Source: Agelaius tricolor
Lineage: Eukaryota; Chordata; Aves; Passeriformes; Icteridae
NCBI GenBank assembly: GCA_023055355.1
Contig: JALJCS010000001.1
Span: 68,117,381 to 68,181,380 of the forward strand
DNA length: 64,000 bases
Direction of reading: 5' to 3'
The notes under the pieces are model-generated. The model saw only the letters and a program-made list of their open reading frames with translations, was not told the origin of the DNA and did no database searches. How positions within the stretch are numbered: the first letter of the stretch is position 1; each line of letters opens with the position of its first letter. Both the position numbers and the translations under genes were made by a program. Shown piece by piece: positions 39,325 through 51,536 of this stretch.

Positions 39325-40019
39325 TTAAGTCATTATACCTGAAATAATGAATGAATATATTCCAGCATTGCTTCCATGACTCAGGCCTGACATTTGGTAG
39401 AAGAAGCAAATTAGGGAATGTAGTCAGAAAAAACATACTGGGTAGAGGTAATTTAAGAATATTGTCATGTTTCATGCAAAAACTTTTCAGGTATGGAGGT
39501 ATAGTGCAAAAAGAGGCTACATGTGACTAAAATGAATGGCTTAAAGTGTCAGCAGAATGAAGGGAAATAGTTCTGCATTCATTCTCATCAGGCTTTGTCC
39601 TTTCTTAATGTTATAAGAATGTCAAGAATGTCAGAAATTGTAGTTTTATCAGTTTGTCTGTTACATAATTTATTTCTCCTTCTTTAGAAAAAGGAAGAGA
39701 AAGATGAATGTATCAAATTGACAGCAGAATCATTGTACTGTACCATTGTATTAGACTTTGAGAGGAGTTAACTACTGTTTCTAATCTACTTTCAAGCCTA
39801 CTTCATGTGGGTCTTGAAAGAGCTTTGTCCTCTTTCCATATTGTCAGTAAATGTTATTTATCAAGGTATTTACATTTGTTGGGACAGATTTCTTGTGGAG
39901 TTTCCCTTCATACATCTAGTAGAAATCTCATTCTCTCTTAATTATGCTATATGTCAATCTTGTAATACAAAACTGATTTAAAAGTGAAAGGCAACAACTA
40001 TTTAATAAATTTTTGCAAT

Positions 40020-40270
40020 GTATTGCACAGAATTACACAGAACTTTTGATGGTAGGAGGGATCTTTTTAGACCACTTAGTCCACCCTCTCTGCTCAAGAA
40101 AGATCCCCTAGGATAGGTTGCCCAAGTTTTGCATATGCCCAAGAACAGAGACTTCTCAATGTCTCTTTGGCAGGCTGCTCCAGTGTTTGAAAACCCCACA
40201 GTGAAAAAAATGCTGTCATTCAGAAAGATTTAATGTGTTTCATTTCTTGTGTGAAGAGTTTCTCTTCCTT
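40020..40270 (-). mobile_element. CR1 3' region, diverged copy
   Basis: Plus-strand words ACAGAATTACACAGAA, TAGACCACTTAGTCCACCC, TCTGCTCAAGAAAGATCCCC, GATAGGTTGCCCAAG, CTCCAGTGTTTG and ATTCAGAAAGATTTAATGTG follow the reverse complement of an older CR1 subfamily 3' end in the right order. The copy is about 250 bp, 5'-truncated and clearly more diverged than the one at 53.96 kb. Confidence 0.8.
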
Positions 40271-40540
40271 CTCTTCATGTACTAAAGTGTGCTAACTAAA
40301 GGTAGGATTCATCTCAGCTAAATCAAAGGTCCAAAAGACATAAAAAGGATATAACCTATTTCTCTCAGTGTGTGATCTCATTCTAGAACAGGCCAATATA
40401 ATGATGGCCATTTGTATATGGGTTTTTTTTAATTGATTATCAAGGGAGTCTATGACAGTAAGTGTAGACAAAAGTAATTATTTCTAAGGAGGTGAAGTTA
40501 TTTCTCTCTTTGTGTTTGCTTTTGTTTTGATGATTACCTC

Positions 40541-40548
40541 ATATACAT

Positions 40549-40585
<37 letters not shown>

Positions 40586-40586
40586 T
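40541..40586. repeat. (TA)n microsatellite
   Basis: A short ATACATACACA lead runs into an uninterrupted alternation of A and T of about 34 bases (40553-40586). It is likely to vary in length between individuals. The (Y-I) repeat-containing 67-codon frame across it is an artefact. Confidence 0.95.
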
Positions 40587-42467
40587 TACAACTTTTTGCT
40601 ATCTTCAGTGGATTGGTTACAAAGGGTTGGTTATTCTTCCTTCAAGCTACAGTGGTTAGCTATGATTCAGCAAGTCAAATGCATGCACTGCTGCACTTTG
40701 GTACTCCCTGAATAACAGTGTATAGCAATTCCAGCACAAATAATTGAATATTTAAAGTAAAATGAAAAATCTTGTGAGTAGTAGAACTAACATTCTGGAA
40801 ACAGGATGAAGGGTAGCCAGCTATCATCTATATCAGTCTTTTCATCCAATATAAAAACTCACTTATCATTCGCAGGTGAAAATGTACTGTTTACATTTTT
40901 TTGAATGGTGGCTTCCATCTGCACATAGCTCTAACATATAATATATAGGTCATCTGGTTGAGTTTTCTGGTTTTTACAGGACATTTTTTTGAAGAAAGGG
41001 AAAATGCTACTTTGATGAAATATAATCAGCTCCTGAGAAGGGTTATGAAGATCTGCAGAGCCTAGTAGAAAAGATGAATAATGGCTGTCTTTTCATATGG
41101 ACTTGAATGAATGGGCTGCAATGAACAGTTTCAAGGCCTACAGTTAGCAGTACATAAGCTGTATAAAGATAAAATCAAGCTGCGAGCAGAATGTTACATG
41201 AGCCAAAAATAGGTCATATTTGAATCTTTTCTAGGGACCTTATCAAAGTTACTCATTCCCAAGGATGTTGAAAAATTATTTGCAACGTGTGCAGCTTGCC
41301 ACAGTCAAACAATGCTGATTTCTAGCAGTGTGCAACAGATGACATTGTAAACATTGTGACAGAAACATTGTAAACTCAATAGAATTCCAAAATTATGTTA
41401 AAAACTCAGTTTATATTATGTGGCATTGAACACTTCAGGGCTTTTTGGGAAATGTCTGTGAGGAAAGAATAGTTGCTGAAAGCCTGGCTGTGCAGCTCCC
41501 CAAGTAGTAACAGACAAAGGAAACATGCTGCACAAGGTGGCAGGTGGTTTTCCATTTAGTCACCTTTAATAGCCAAAATTCCCCTGAGGGACAGCACAAG
41601 CCTCCTTCCTGTGCACTTTCTCTTTCTGGACAGCAATGACAGATTATAATTATGTTGCACATGCCATTTCCCAGTTATCATTGTTAGATGGAGGTGACAA
41701 AAGACCACACAGTGGCACTGGGACTGTTTTCTGTCAGTGGTACTTTTCCTGAAGATGAACATGGACTGCTGCATGGCTGTGAGAAAGAAGAGCAGGCATT
41801 TTAAAAAGCCTGAAACCCTTGGGGCTTGTCCTGAGCCCAACTAAGATCAGACTTCTGGGTTAGAGAAGAGGTAGCACAGAACCTGCATGGTCCTGCAGAT
41901 GTGTGCAGTGCTGCAGGCCTCTTGCTCTTCACCCAGAGCTCTTTCCTGGTGGTTTCTGAGGGATTCTTATTTTGCCCAGTGATATTGCAGTAAATGGGCC
42001 ATATTAGTTTGAAAGAGCTTAATCAATCAGCACTCACAGATACAAAATCTATTTCCTGTACTTGCAAAATTCATTGCAACTCATTCATTTGAATAATACC
42101 ATTTGCTGATCAGATATTCTCCAAGATGAATAACGACAACACAGAGCTGCTGTGTTCCTAGGCTGCGATTAGTTTTATTTCACTCAGTAGCAGTGTCTTT
42201 CTTCATTGATCTAATCCTTCTGACTTTTCATCTGTGACAACAGAAAGGTATGGATCATCCTCCACAGTAAATGGTGTGGGTCTGATTTTCTATTTCTGTT
42301 TTTAAGAAGCCATCTTCCAGTGCAGCATTGTGCCTGGCTCTAAGCTTCCTGCGGTGGACTGGTGGCCTTGGATGCAACAGCCTAGTATTTAGATCCTCAT
42401 TTTTCTACCAAACTGACATAGTTTCCTGATTGCTGTTTTAAGAATTACTTCACCCAATAAAACAGAA

Positions 42468-42549
42468 GTTAATTTACATAAGTACCTGATTATTGGGAGA
42501 ATAGTCTGGTTAATTTGCATCAGCATCTGATTATTGGAAGAATAGTCTG
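42468..42549. repeat. 41-bp tandem duplication with octamer-like words
   Basis: The units starting GTTAATTTACAT (42468) and GTTAATTTGCAT (42509) are 41 bp apart; both continue with CTGATTATTGG and AGAATAGTCTGG. A handful of mismatches separate them. The second copy holds ATTTGCAT, the exact complement of the POU-family octamer ATGCAAAT; the first has ATTTACAT. It is a local duplication, not a known mobile element. Confidence 0.85.
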
Positions 42550-42821
42550 GTTTAGGTACACTGGGTGGGGTATTAAGAGTGTTTAGAGCTTTTACCTTGC
42601 ATTTGTAACCTTGTATCATGTTGACCTTTGAGATACAAGCAACTCTTTCTTCAAAGCCTAGCTTGGAGAGCTGTAAATGATTAATTCAGCAATCATATCT
42701 AAGTGTTGTCTGCAGAGAACACGCCTGAATGAGTACACAACATATTGTGTAAATGAAGAGTAGATGGAAAGTTGCAATGCTGTTGTATGAAGCAGGACCT
42801 TAGTTTTCATCACATAAAATA

Positions 42822-43135
42822 GAATCTTTAGGGTTGGAAAAGACCTCCAAGATCATTGACTACTAATTTTGACCAAACATCACTATGCCAACCAAACCAT
42901 AGCACTAAGTGCCACATTCAGTCATTTCCAATGCTTAACTCTCCTTCAGTGAAAAAATGCTTCCTGATGTCCAACCTGATCTTCCCCTGGCAGAGCTTGA
43001 AGCCATTTTCTCCTGTCATGAACTGCCTGGAAGAAGAGGCTGCTCCCCACCTTGGTACAATCTCCTTTCAGGTAGCTCTGGAGAGTGATAAAGTCTCCCC
43101 TGAGTCTCCTTTTCTCCAGGCTAAAAACACAAATG
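42822..43135 (-). mobile_element. CR1 3' region with ORF2 C-terminal remnant
   Basis: The plus strand begins AGAATCTTTAGGGTTGG then AAAAGACCTCCAAGATCATT, the reverse complement of a CR1 3' end, and continues into sequence whose minus-strand translation includes FSLEKRRLRGDFITLQSYLK (within 42946-43158). That is the conserved C-terminal segment of the CR1 reverse-transcriptase polyprotein. Frame breaks separate this from the downstream part, and the catalytic domains are absent, so the copy is dead. Confidence 0.85.
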
Positions 43136-44016
43136 TCAGAAAACCTGATGAGAAACAAATTTAAAGCATAGATTAAGCTCCTAACATTAGATTTCTAACA
43201 AAAAAATACATAACCTTTCAGATAAAGATCCTGACTGTGGTTCTAACTCATGACATGAATTTTGATAGAGATGACAAGTAAGGTTAGTATGAGTCAGGTC
43301 TACAGGGATTTTGTTCATAAGCCTTGAGGAAACAAGCGTGAGAGCAGTAGCTCTATCACACTTCAAAATGTTTCTGGGCTGATTTAGATTTGCTGTCTGA
43401 GGTGGTGGTGAGGACACTTTCTTACAATTGCTTCCACACAGGGCAGTTTACAGTCCCTTGGGATTTTCACTGTCTCTCCTGCAGTGAAAAGGAGACAAAC
43501 CATGTCTCTCTGCTTTTTCAAAAAATTTATATTTGAGGCTGAGACATTTGGCCATCCATAGAGGGGTGCCACTGCTTACAGCATTTTTACTACCTTAATT
43601 TTGATGGGAAAGCTACTGAGGGATGTAAGTTTTTCTTCTAACACTTTCCAGAAAGTGGTTTAAGGTACAAACATACTTCCTTTTCTCTTTCACCTCCAAA
43701 AGCAATCGGACTAGCCTGGGAAGATTATCAACTGCCAAAACTAAAATTACAACCAGAGAATCAGAAAAATCTTTTACATAATTAAATGTAGATAGCACTC
43801 ATCATGTCATGTATTTCAGAATGAGTCATTAAAGTTCAAAGCCTGGAGAAAGCACAGCTAAGGCCTGGTTAACAGTAGCGTGCTTACAGTGGTGCTACGT
43901 ACAACAAATAATTTGCATGCTTTAAATGCATCCAGGCTAGGAACTGAGCTGAACAGGGATGAGGCTGAAAGTTGTATGGTTAGGCAAGAGGCAGCAGTCC
44001 AACTCTAGCAGCTGGA
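43136..44016. other. Non-coding spacer, nothing recognised
   Basis: No recognisable gene or mobile element between the CR1 copy and the candidate exons. It would hold the 3' untranslated region if the minus-strand frame at 44017-44228 were a real last exon, but no clear AATAAA is seen on the minus strand. Confidence 0.45.
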
Positions 44017-44228
44017 TTAAAAGACCAACATGTTTTGCTTTTCGGTCATCCAAAGTTCATCTTGTAATTCACTGATGCAGCCGCTGCTATGAGGGATTTC
44101 TTCGATAGGAGCTGGAGGGGCCTTTCTGATGGGGTGGGTTCCCAGGGACAGCTGAGGGCCAGCCACCTGCTCTCCAGGAACGTGCTCTGCCCTTGGTGTG
44201 TGAGGAAATCCATCAATACATGCTCCTT
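44017..44228 (-). CDS. Candidate terminal coding exon (unproven)
   Basis: On the minus strand, a moderate pyrimidine stretch and ATTATGCAG (AG at 44230-44229) precede a frame open to a TAA at 44019-44017. From the split first codon it encodes 69 residues, GACIDGFPHTPRAEH at the start and ELWMTEKQNMLVF at the end, entering in phase 1. I do not recognise the protein. The block 44041-44260 has five CpGs in a CpG-poor region, which fits selective constraint. The polypyrimidine tract is weak, a frame of this length is expected by chance, and no partner exon is established. It may equally be a conserved enhancer. Confidence 0.22.
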
Positions 44229-44386
44229 CTGCATAATATAATGCATGTGTGTGAAGAAACGGCAATTTAATTAAAGTCTGCAGATTCTATTATTCACTCT
44301 GCTAACAAGCACAGGTCATTTCACCTGTGAGGAGATAATTTCTCTAAATCAAACATCCTCTATGTCCCCTAAGTGTTTTCATCATT

Positions 44387-44558
44387 TCATAATTGGATCT
44401 CAAACTGTTTTGAAGCATCTCTCATAACCAAACCCTTGTGCCAGCTGGATGTTCCCTCTGCGGGGGATGAAGTGCTTGCGCTGGAAATCCTGCTCCAGTC
44501 ATCACAATAAAGTGGAGACCGGTTTCGACTGTAACACTTGTGAGTTAAACTCCTCTCC
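44387..44558 (-). CDS. Second candidate coding exon (unproven)
   Basis: On the minus strand CTCTGCTCTCTGACAG forms a good splice acceptor (AG at 44560-44559). The frame that follows is open to a TGA at 44389-44387 and encodes a hydrophilic stretch including HKCYSRNRSPLYCDDWSRI. Four CpGs fall within about 70 bp (44459-44531). I do not recognise the protein. Donor-like sites within it are weak (for example CAAGG before GTTTGG), so a join to the frame at 44017-44228 is possible in phase but speculative. An AATAAAG word on the opposite strand (about 44,506) leaves an LTR-type origin open. Confidence 0.22.
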
Positions 44559-45786
44559 CTGTCAGAGAGCAGAGCTGGATTAGGTGAGTAAATCCCCACC
44601 TCCACTTTCATCTCCTTGTGGACATTAAAATAACTCAGCTCCAGTAATTACCCAATATAAACCACAGCTCATAGCTGCCAAAAATTCCTGAAGACAAGAA
44701 GTGAATGTGCAGAGCAAGCATATGGGACTGAACAGAGTAACACCCCAAGCCTGGAGAAAAACCTGTGTGCATGAGGCTGTGGTATAAAGCAGACACAACT
44801 ACAGACTGTAGTTATAAGGGACAGTTTTTCACATCTCTTCTTCCTTCTTGGTTTCCCAAGGCCCTAGACTTAGGTTTGTGCTTGTATCCTTTGTGCTGCC
44901 ACTAGTATTTGTGAGGACATCCAGACTGGTGGATGTGAGAAAAGGGAAAAAAAGGTTCCTTTTTGACACATTAACTTTTATGTCTCTAAATGAGGCAATT
45001 TTTAGTTGTCAAGTGACAGAGAAATAAATCCATGCTCTAAATTTCACACTAAAATTCATCTGGAGTGTTTTTCCGTTTTCTTATGAGTTTCTAGCTACAA
45101 TGCCCTGGTTTCTAGCTATTGCAATATTCGCCACTGCAATGAAATGTCCTATTTCATCTTAAACAGTGCTCAACTTAAAATAAATGTACCTAATGGCTAA
45201 ATTAAAGGGCAGTACAAGTGCCAAAAAGATCTAATACCTTGTGTCTTTTCCTAAAATTCTTGTCTTTTGAACTATGGCATCAGTTCCAAAGGAAAAAAAA
45301 CAAACCAGCCTTACAAACTTCCTCTTCTCTGAGGAGTGGATCCTGGGATAATGCCACTTTTGCAGTTCATAGGTGTGTCTTAATCAAAAGGCTACAAGTA
45401 CAATGCATTTTCCCACAAAGGGCAAAATTAAATAGAGGCCTGCAATGCTTAGGTCTAGTTCTTTGTGACACTGCCAAAGGCATTTGATAAAGCTATCCTC
45501 AATTACTGAGCTCTATCTGATCATAACCCTGTAGACATATCACCGTACCTGCAAAACCTGTACTGTGGCGCAACAGCTCTCAGGAAGCCTACAAAGCTAA
45601 TAATTCTGAGAGAAAATTTAAATAACTCCACTATATCTTTGTTGGCAACTCACGCCACTTACAAGAGCTGTTAGCTGCCAACAACATATAAAAATATTTC
45701 AGACACAGAAGAGTGGTTTCTGTTATCCTAATTTCTCAAATCTGTATTCCCTTTCAGGAACAGCTGGACTTTCTAGCACTTCATGT

Positions 45787-45820
45787 TTATTCTATTCTGT
45801 TCTATCCTATTCTATTCATT
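45787..45820. repeat. Imperfect (TTCTA)n microsatellite
   Basis: Five to six degenerate TTCTA/TTCTG/TCCTA pentamers, a repeat type common in vertebrate genomes. Confidence 0.8.
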
Positions 45821-48469
45821 GAGTTAATGAAGTGGCATTTTTCTTCCACTGATTTTTACTTAATTAGATTTTGAGATATGACATTAGGAAAAGAGATCTA
45901 CATTGAGCATTTTGCTGCTGGAAAAAAGTCACAGTGGATTTTGCACTGGCACGTGGACAGCTATGAAGGTGATGTTGCCATTCTCTGGAGAAAACATTTA
46001 AGGCTACAGTACAAAATTAAATTTATTAAACCTAAAATTGAAGCTCACATTTTGGTGGTGAAAATTATTAAATCTCAGTAATTTGCGGAGATTTTCCCGG
46101 TAATTTTAAGGATTCTTTATCACTTAGGTTTCAAAATCTACAGCTCAAAAAAAACCGTTTAATGCAAGAATTGCAAAGTGACATTCTGTGTCACTTATTC
46201 AGTTTCACTGTGACACTATGATGTCCCTTATTGTTTTCATAACTAGGAGTTAGTACTGTTCCAGGCTAAGGAAGACCTGCAGCTCCTCTATTTTTGTGTC
46301 TATTGGGATTAATTTCAAATTTTTCTAGGAAGAAGGGGAGAGCAACCAATGGTGTCCACTCCCCATACTTACACAGACCATCCAGTGTGTGTGCGCGTTC
46401 TTCCTCCTGCAGCTACCCTGGCTGTCCTGGACTCACACAAAATGGTGTTGGGTTGGACCAGTGCTAAGCAAGCCATCAATGGCCAGGGACTTTCTGAAAG
46501 CTAAAAAAAAGTGATGAATAAACAATGAATTTGAACAGTGTTGTGGAGCAAGCAAATTTGGGAAGTGAATCTAAGTGGGAGGGGTATAGGTGTGTACAGA
46601 ATAATGGAAAGCTATTGTAATGTAAAATAGGTAATTACCTGAAAAGAATTCAGAAAAAAAAAAGAAGGAAAACATTTCTGCAGCTCACATGGTATAGAAA
46701 AGAGAGGAGGGTTTTTTGTTTTTTATTTTTTATTTAAACTAGATGGAAAATTTCAGAAAAAATTTAAAACAGTGACTTTTTCAACTCCTGAAACTTCTTC
46801 AGATGAGTTATACTCCACCAGCATTTCAGTCAAACTTAAATCTTCTAATCCTTTCCCTCTGACAAAATCTCAGAAAGTGTGTCTACTTAGTGGATTTAAA
46901 AGTGCTGGTGTTAAGTCGAGTGCTATACATTTGCATAGAAATGCAGTTACAAAACAAATGCAAATGATTTCAGGGCTTTACAAAGTTTATTATCAGGCCC
47001 CTCTCAGTGTCTGACACAAATCAAAAGTTGTGGGAAGATAATAGATTGCTGCTCTGAACAAGAAAAACACCTTTCCCATAAAAATAGAACTGTTTTTTTC
47101 TTTCTGTAAATAATATCTTAAGTATACAGCCTCCTTTAACCGTGGTGTTATTAAATCTGGGATTGATGTCATAAACACTTGGTAGGACTGTTAATTTTAT
47201 GAGGTAGCTTTATTTCAGAGTAGAATTTTAAGATCTAATTTTAAGGATCTCTTTTTATGTATTGACATAACACTGAAATATTAAGGCACATGTTTGTATT
47301 ATACTCATTGTTTCCTTTGGTAATTTTTGACATGCAGTATTTTTCTCGCACAGTTTTTATACAGAAAAGGGCACACCTCCTGAAGGTGCAGAGCAAACTC
47401 TGAGTGGAACAATTCTGGTCCCACTTCCTGGCACAGGCTTGCAGTGGGAAAAGCAATTTTTAAATGGTTTAAATTATTTTATAATGGTTCTAGACTTTGT
47501 GGCTGCTTTGTCCTGAAGCTGTTCACAGAGTGCAGCAATATGGATAGACATGAATGCTCTAATTAAGGGATAAGCTCTAATGCATCCTTAAAACTCTGGC
47601 TCTTGAGTGACAAATGTGGATACTGGAAGCTTTAATGAAAGGCTAACTTGCTCTTGGAAATTTTATATAATTTTAAATCCTGACGAACCAAACTAATGTG
47701 ATACTTACGTACTTTCTATGTAGTTTAAAATTTGATCACTCTTTAAGAGGCAATTTTATTGTTTTTAATATAATGACAGTACCTTCTCAATTCACAGTAG
47801 GATTTCAACCTTATTTAGATAGGAACAACATGCATGGAACCTTTCGCTCTAATTTCCCTCATTTATCCACACAACCAATTTTTAGTCCACTCCCAAGAAA
47901 AAAAAAGGTTTCTGAAAGTGTTATAATCTAATTAAAAACCCATAAAACAATCTACTAAAAACAATTGTGTTGGAACAACAGTGATGGAAATAAGTGTTAT
48001 GGTGGATGAAACAAATACAACTTGAAAAACAAGCAGTTATTAGAGCTTGTACTGGGTTTTTTTGTGCTTGATTTTGTTCTGCGTATGAAGTTCATTTACA
48101 AGAGTAAAATAAACTCCTTCTTGGATATGTGATGGTGGTAGCATCTGCCATTCGTTACACACCTGAGCAGGTAACTCCTGAGTTATTCCTTATATGCCTG
48201 TTTCCCAAGCATTGGTAAGAAATTAAATTTGGAGATAGGCACTACTGAGCCAAAATTTTGGAAAATGATTGAGACAGCAATCCCTTACTTCAACATGTAA
48301 TGTGGTATTCTGTAAACTGATCTTTTTTTAAGTGCAAATGAATCCCCTAGTTTTACCATCAAGTTATATAAGTCATAGGTAGGTCTGTATTTGGGAAGTG
48401 TCAAGAATACAGACTTTTACATCTCCTCTTTGCCTTCTCAGAATGTAAATCTCTAAATCGTCTTTATAT

Positions 48470-48490
48470 ACACTGGCTATGCGCCAGTGT
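48470..48490. promoter_or_regulatory. Palindromic NFI-type site
   Basis: ACACTGGC and its exact reverse complement GCCAGTGT are separated by five bases (TATGC). The core TGGC-N5-GCCA is the known full-site architecture bound by nuclear factor I dimers (consensus TTGGC-N5-GCCAA), with one change at each outer position. The eight-base perfect arms make chance less likely, but there is no other promoter evidence nearby. Confidence 0.45.
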
Positions 48491-48797
48491 CAGATTTGTC
48501 CTCTGCATGTATATGAAATTTTCAGCCCTCCCTTTCTGTGAGTTTAAGAAGCTTATGTGTTTCTTCCATGACAGCTAAATGAAATTTTGGTGTCAGGCAC
48601 CTTATATAAAGTTTGCTTCTCTTCTGAATTTGACCTCATATGATTCCTCAGCAATATTGAAAATATAATGCAACAAAAAGATTGACAGTAAGACAAAAAA
48701 AAAAAAAGGAAGAAGTCCTGTTTTTCTCTTCTAAAAATTCCAGTGCCCATAGAAACTCCTTGAATGAGGAGAAATAGCTTTGGTAAGCATTTCACTT

Positions 48798-48851
48798 TTT
48801 TAACATATTGAAATCAATAATCGATTTTAACATATTAAAATCAATAACTAA
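48798..48851. repeat. 27-bp tandem duplication
   Basis: TTTTAACATATTGAAATCAA and TTTTAACATATTAAAATCAA are 27 bp apart, each followed by TAA-containing AT-rich bases. A simple local duplication with few differences. Confidence 0.85.
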
Positions 48852-50417
48852 TCATCCTGTTTGAATATACACAATTAAAGCAATTATACCATCTTATAGA
48901 TCTCCCTTTATTTTGTCTGCTTAAATCATCAGGTTTCTGTGTACAGCAGTAATTTTTTTTTTTCAAAAGTAGTTTAAAATGTCTTCATTATAAAAAAAAA
49001 AAAAAACAACTTAGTTGGTATTCATCCTATTCTCTTTTCAGTTCCCTATAACCTTCTCCATCAGTAGCCACAATAATTTTCTGGACATTCACTTGTCACC
49101 AATGGTTTACAGGGTAAAATGTTTGACCTTTAAAGTACACTATTTATAAGGCCATGGAAAAAGTTGCAAAATCAAACTTACCATTTGTAGATTGTCAAAG
49201 CTTTCCTTTTTTCACATTTGTTAATGGAAGGGTTTTTTTTATTAATGATAATACACAATCTCTCTGTGCCACTCCTTGCTCAACACCCCTGCCCATGGCC
49301 TGGCCTGTCTCAGCTGATCATGTTCTGTCCAGGAGTGAGATGCTAAATGTACAGTGCTGTGCACCTGATTGCCACTGATCTGCACACTTAGCTATCTCAT
49401 ACATAACATAAATAACATTCCCCTCCTCTCCCCCCAAAGTAGTTCTTAATTGGAAAAGAATTTTTGTACTCAAATTCTGTAACACATTTAATTACCAGCG
49501 CTGTAAGCTGCTCAGGAGCATTAGCAATTGCAGGCACACCAGGTAACAAAGCTAATACTTTAAAAAGTACAGGAAATTCAGGAAAACCAGACCAATCTTT
49601 ACTAAATTAGGCTTTAACTTTTGAGGATTTTATTGTCCATATATCTGATAGATTCAGAGGTTAAGTAATAACATATGGGTTCAGGCAAACACACAGATGT
49701 ACACAAAATTATGTTCTTGAGGAAAGCACATTAAAAGGATTTGGTTCCATTTTCACAGCTGTAATTTATAGACTACCCAGGGCATTCTTAATGGCTTGTA
49801 TCAGACATCACCAGGCTCCTGTATATGGCTGGATTCAGGTCTCAGCTACACCAGAAGAGCTATTGCCCAAAGCTTTCTGGTTTTCATTCTCCTTGGTTTC
49901 TAGAACATGGTAATTAAAGATACAGTGGCAATCCTTATCAATACTGCCAAAATGCTGAAAAATTGGAATGACTTTAGAGAGATGAGAGGAAGGCACATAT
50001 TTTCTGTACACTTATTTTTCACTTTATGTCACTTTATGTCAGCATTTCTCTACTTTTTGAGCTGACTCCTCTGTAGCCCAATCCCTGCTAAACAATTCTT
50101 TTCGTCAGATTTCCATATTTTACAGCGAGTTACCTACTCCTTGGGTAACCTAATTGGAATCCAGCAATCTCTTTACACGTTTCTCTTTACAGTTGCAAAT
50201 GCCCATTTAACTGTCAGGTAAAGACAGTCAAATGGAGCCCTGATTGAATTAACTCCCAAATGCAGAGCTCTTTAAGCTCTAGGTGTTATTCACTGCACTT
50301 TGCTCCCTAAAAGGACTTAGAAAGTACAGAGACATGATGAATCTCTGTCACAGAGCATGCAGGGACCTCAAAACAAGCTGAAAATGCATTGCTTTAAAGC
50401 ATTTCAGACATGACCTT

Positions 50418-50437
50418 AAACAAACAAACAAACAAAC
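50418..50437. repeat. (CAAA)n microsatellite
   Basis: Four to five perfect CAAA units. Confidence 0.9.
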
Positions 50438-51095
50438 CTGCTCCACTCATTCACCTCAGCATTTCATGACTTGGCTTAGTGATGTCCAGACAGCATCTCC
50501 AAGGCAAAGATCAAGGGCCTAACCCCGCCTCTGCCTTTTCCATGTGGAAGGTCTCCAGGTTGCACAATTGCTGGACCATGGGAGACAATCCCAGGGAAAT
50601 GCTGTGATCTAGCCGTGCCACTAACTAGATAGGAAGTTAAAGATATATGGGTTCCAGTAATGATGGTGATAATAATTAAGCTATGTTATTTTGGTACCAA
50701 TTTTTCCACAAGGAGAGATGTTAATTAGGCTACAGTTTTCTCATGTCTCCAGACTTTTACTTTTCTCCCCAGGCGAGAAATCTCATTGTCATCGCTGACC
50801 CTGAACTTTTTCTTCCACCAGTATCTCCCTCAGGTTTATTACTATGGTTGGACTCTTGCCAGAATTTGCCCTCACCCCGACCTTGTCTTTGATGAAATAC
50901 TTGTTTATACCTTACTCAGTTCTCCACTCAGCTAATGCAATCCCCTTCTTTAAATTCCCTTCTGAATGGTCTCCTTGAGTTGTCTGGATTTAATTCAGTG
51001 TCGCCAGGAGAGCACAAGATGCATACTCCGGTTGTAACAAGCTTATTTGGTATGGGATAAAGAGTGGCAAGCTGAGGATATAGAATTACAATACC

Positions 51096-51162
51096 TTTTC
51101 ATTTTCTTTTCTTTTCTTTTTTTTCCCCCCCCTCTAACATGCTCTCTTGTTTCTGCTGTCAG
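51096..51162 (+). promoter_or_regulatory. Long pyrimidine tract ending in a splice-acceptor-like CAG
   Basis: About 35 bases of nearly pure C and T (TTTTC units then poly-T and a run of eight C) lead through TCTTGTTTCTGCTGTCAG, with the AG at 51161-51162. This is a textbook polypyrimidine tract and acceptor on the plus strand. Such tracts also occur in promoters. Confidence 0.45.
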
Positions 51163-51534
51163 AGCCCTGTTTGGACAGATTGTTATTGAATGTGGCTGGG
51201 GTGGCAGGGACCCAGGCAGACACAGGAGCTGGAGCTTGGCTGCTGCAGGAGGAGGGAGGCAGGTGGGCAGGCTGGCTGAGCAACAGCAGCAGGCTGCAAA
51301 TAAAAGGGCAGGGAGTGCTGGTGGCTGCTGGGACTGAGGGGCTGTCAGCTTGCACAGCTAGTTCAGAGACCTGCAAGCTCAGTGCCGGATGTTGTTTGCA
51401 GGGGAGAAGGGATCTGCAAGAGGACCCTGTCCTGGGGCAATTTTTGGCTGAGGAGTCATAGTAAGAGAGAGAAATGGGTGAAGTGGGAGGATCTGGAGGA
51501 GTTGGGTATTTACACTGAAAGCTTTCTGGGACAG
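51163..51534 (+). ncRNA. Candidate non-coding exon or first exon with strong splice donor
   Basis: A GC-richer block of 372 bp lies between an acceptor-like CTGCTGTCAG (ending 51162) and GGGACAG before GTAAGAG (donor GT at 51535-51536), nearly the perfect vertebrate donor consensus. All three forward frames contain stops inside it, so it would be a 5' untranslated exon or part of a long non-coding RNA. Alternatively it is a promoter with a first exon: GCAAATAAAAGGGC at about 51,296-51,309 is TATA-like, with start sites expected 25-30 bp further on. An E-box CAGGTG lies upstream at about 51,260. I cannot name a gene. CpGs are few, so it is not a CpG-island promoter. Confidence 0.4.
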
Positions 51535-51536
51535 GT

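Larger units (their letters stand above)
28991..40019. other. Long non-coding stretch, no gene recognised
   Basis: Eleven kilobases with no recognisable gene or mobile element. Notable parts listed separately are the G-run tract near 29.9 kb, the small hydrophobic frame at 30.76 kb and microsatellites. Near 34,705 a CRE-like TGACGTCT is followed by a GGGTGAGT donor-like word at 34,719, but no matching acceptor or reading frame makes this a gene. Confidence 0.5.
44612..51095. other. Non-coding stretch, no gene recognised
   Basis: No recognisable gene or mobile element in 6.5 kb. The part about 50,090-50,290 has scattered CpGs (TTTTCGTCAG, ACAGCGAG, ACACGTTT) and could be a conserved regulatory element. 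CACTTTATGT is duplicated 12 bp apart near 50,018-50,040. Confidence 0.5.
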
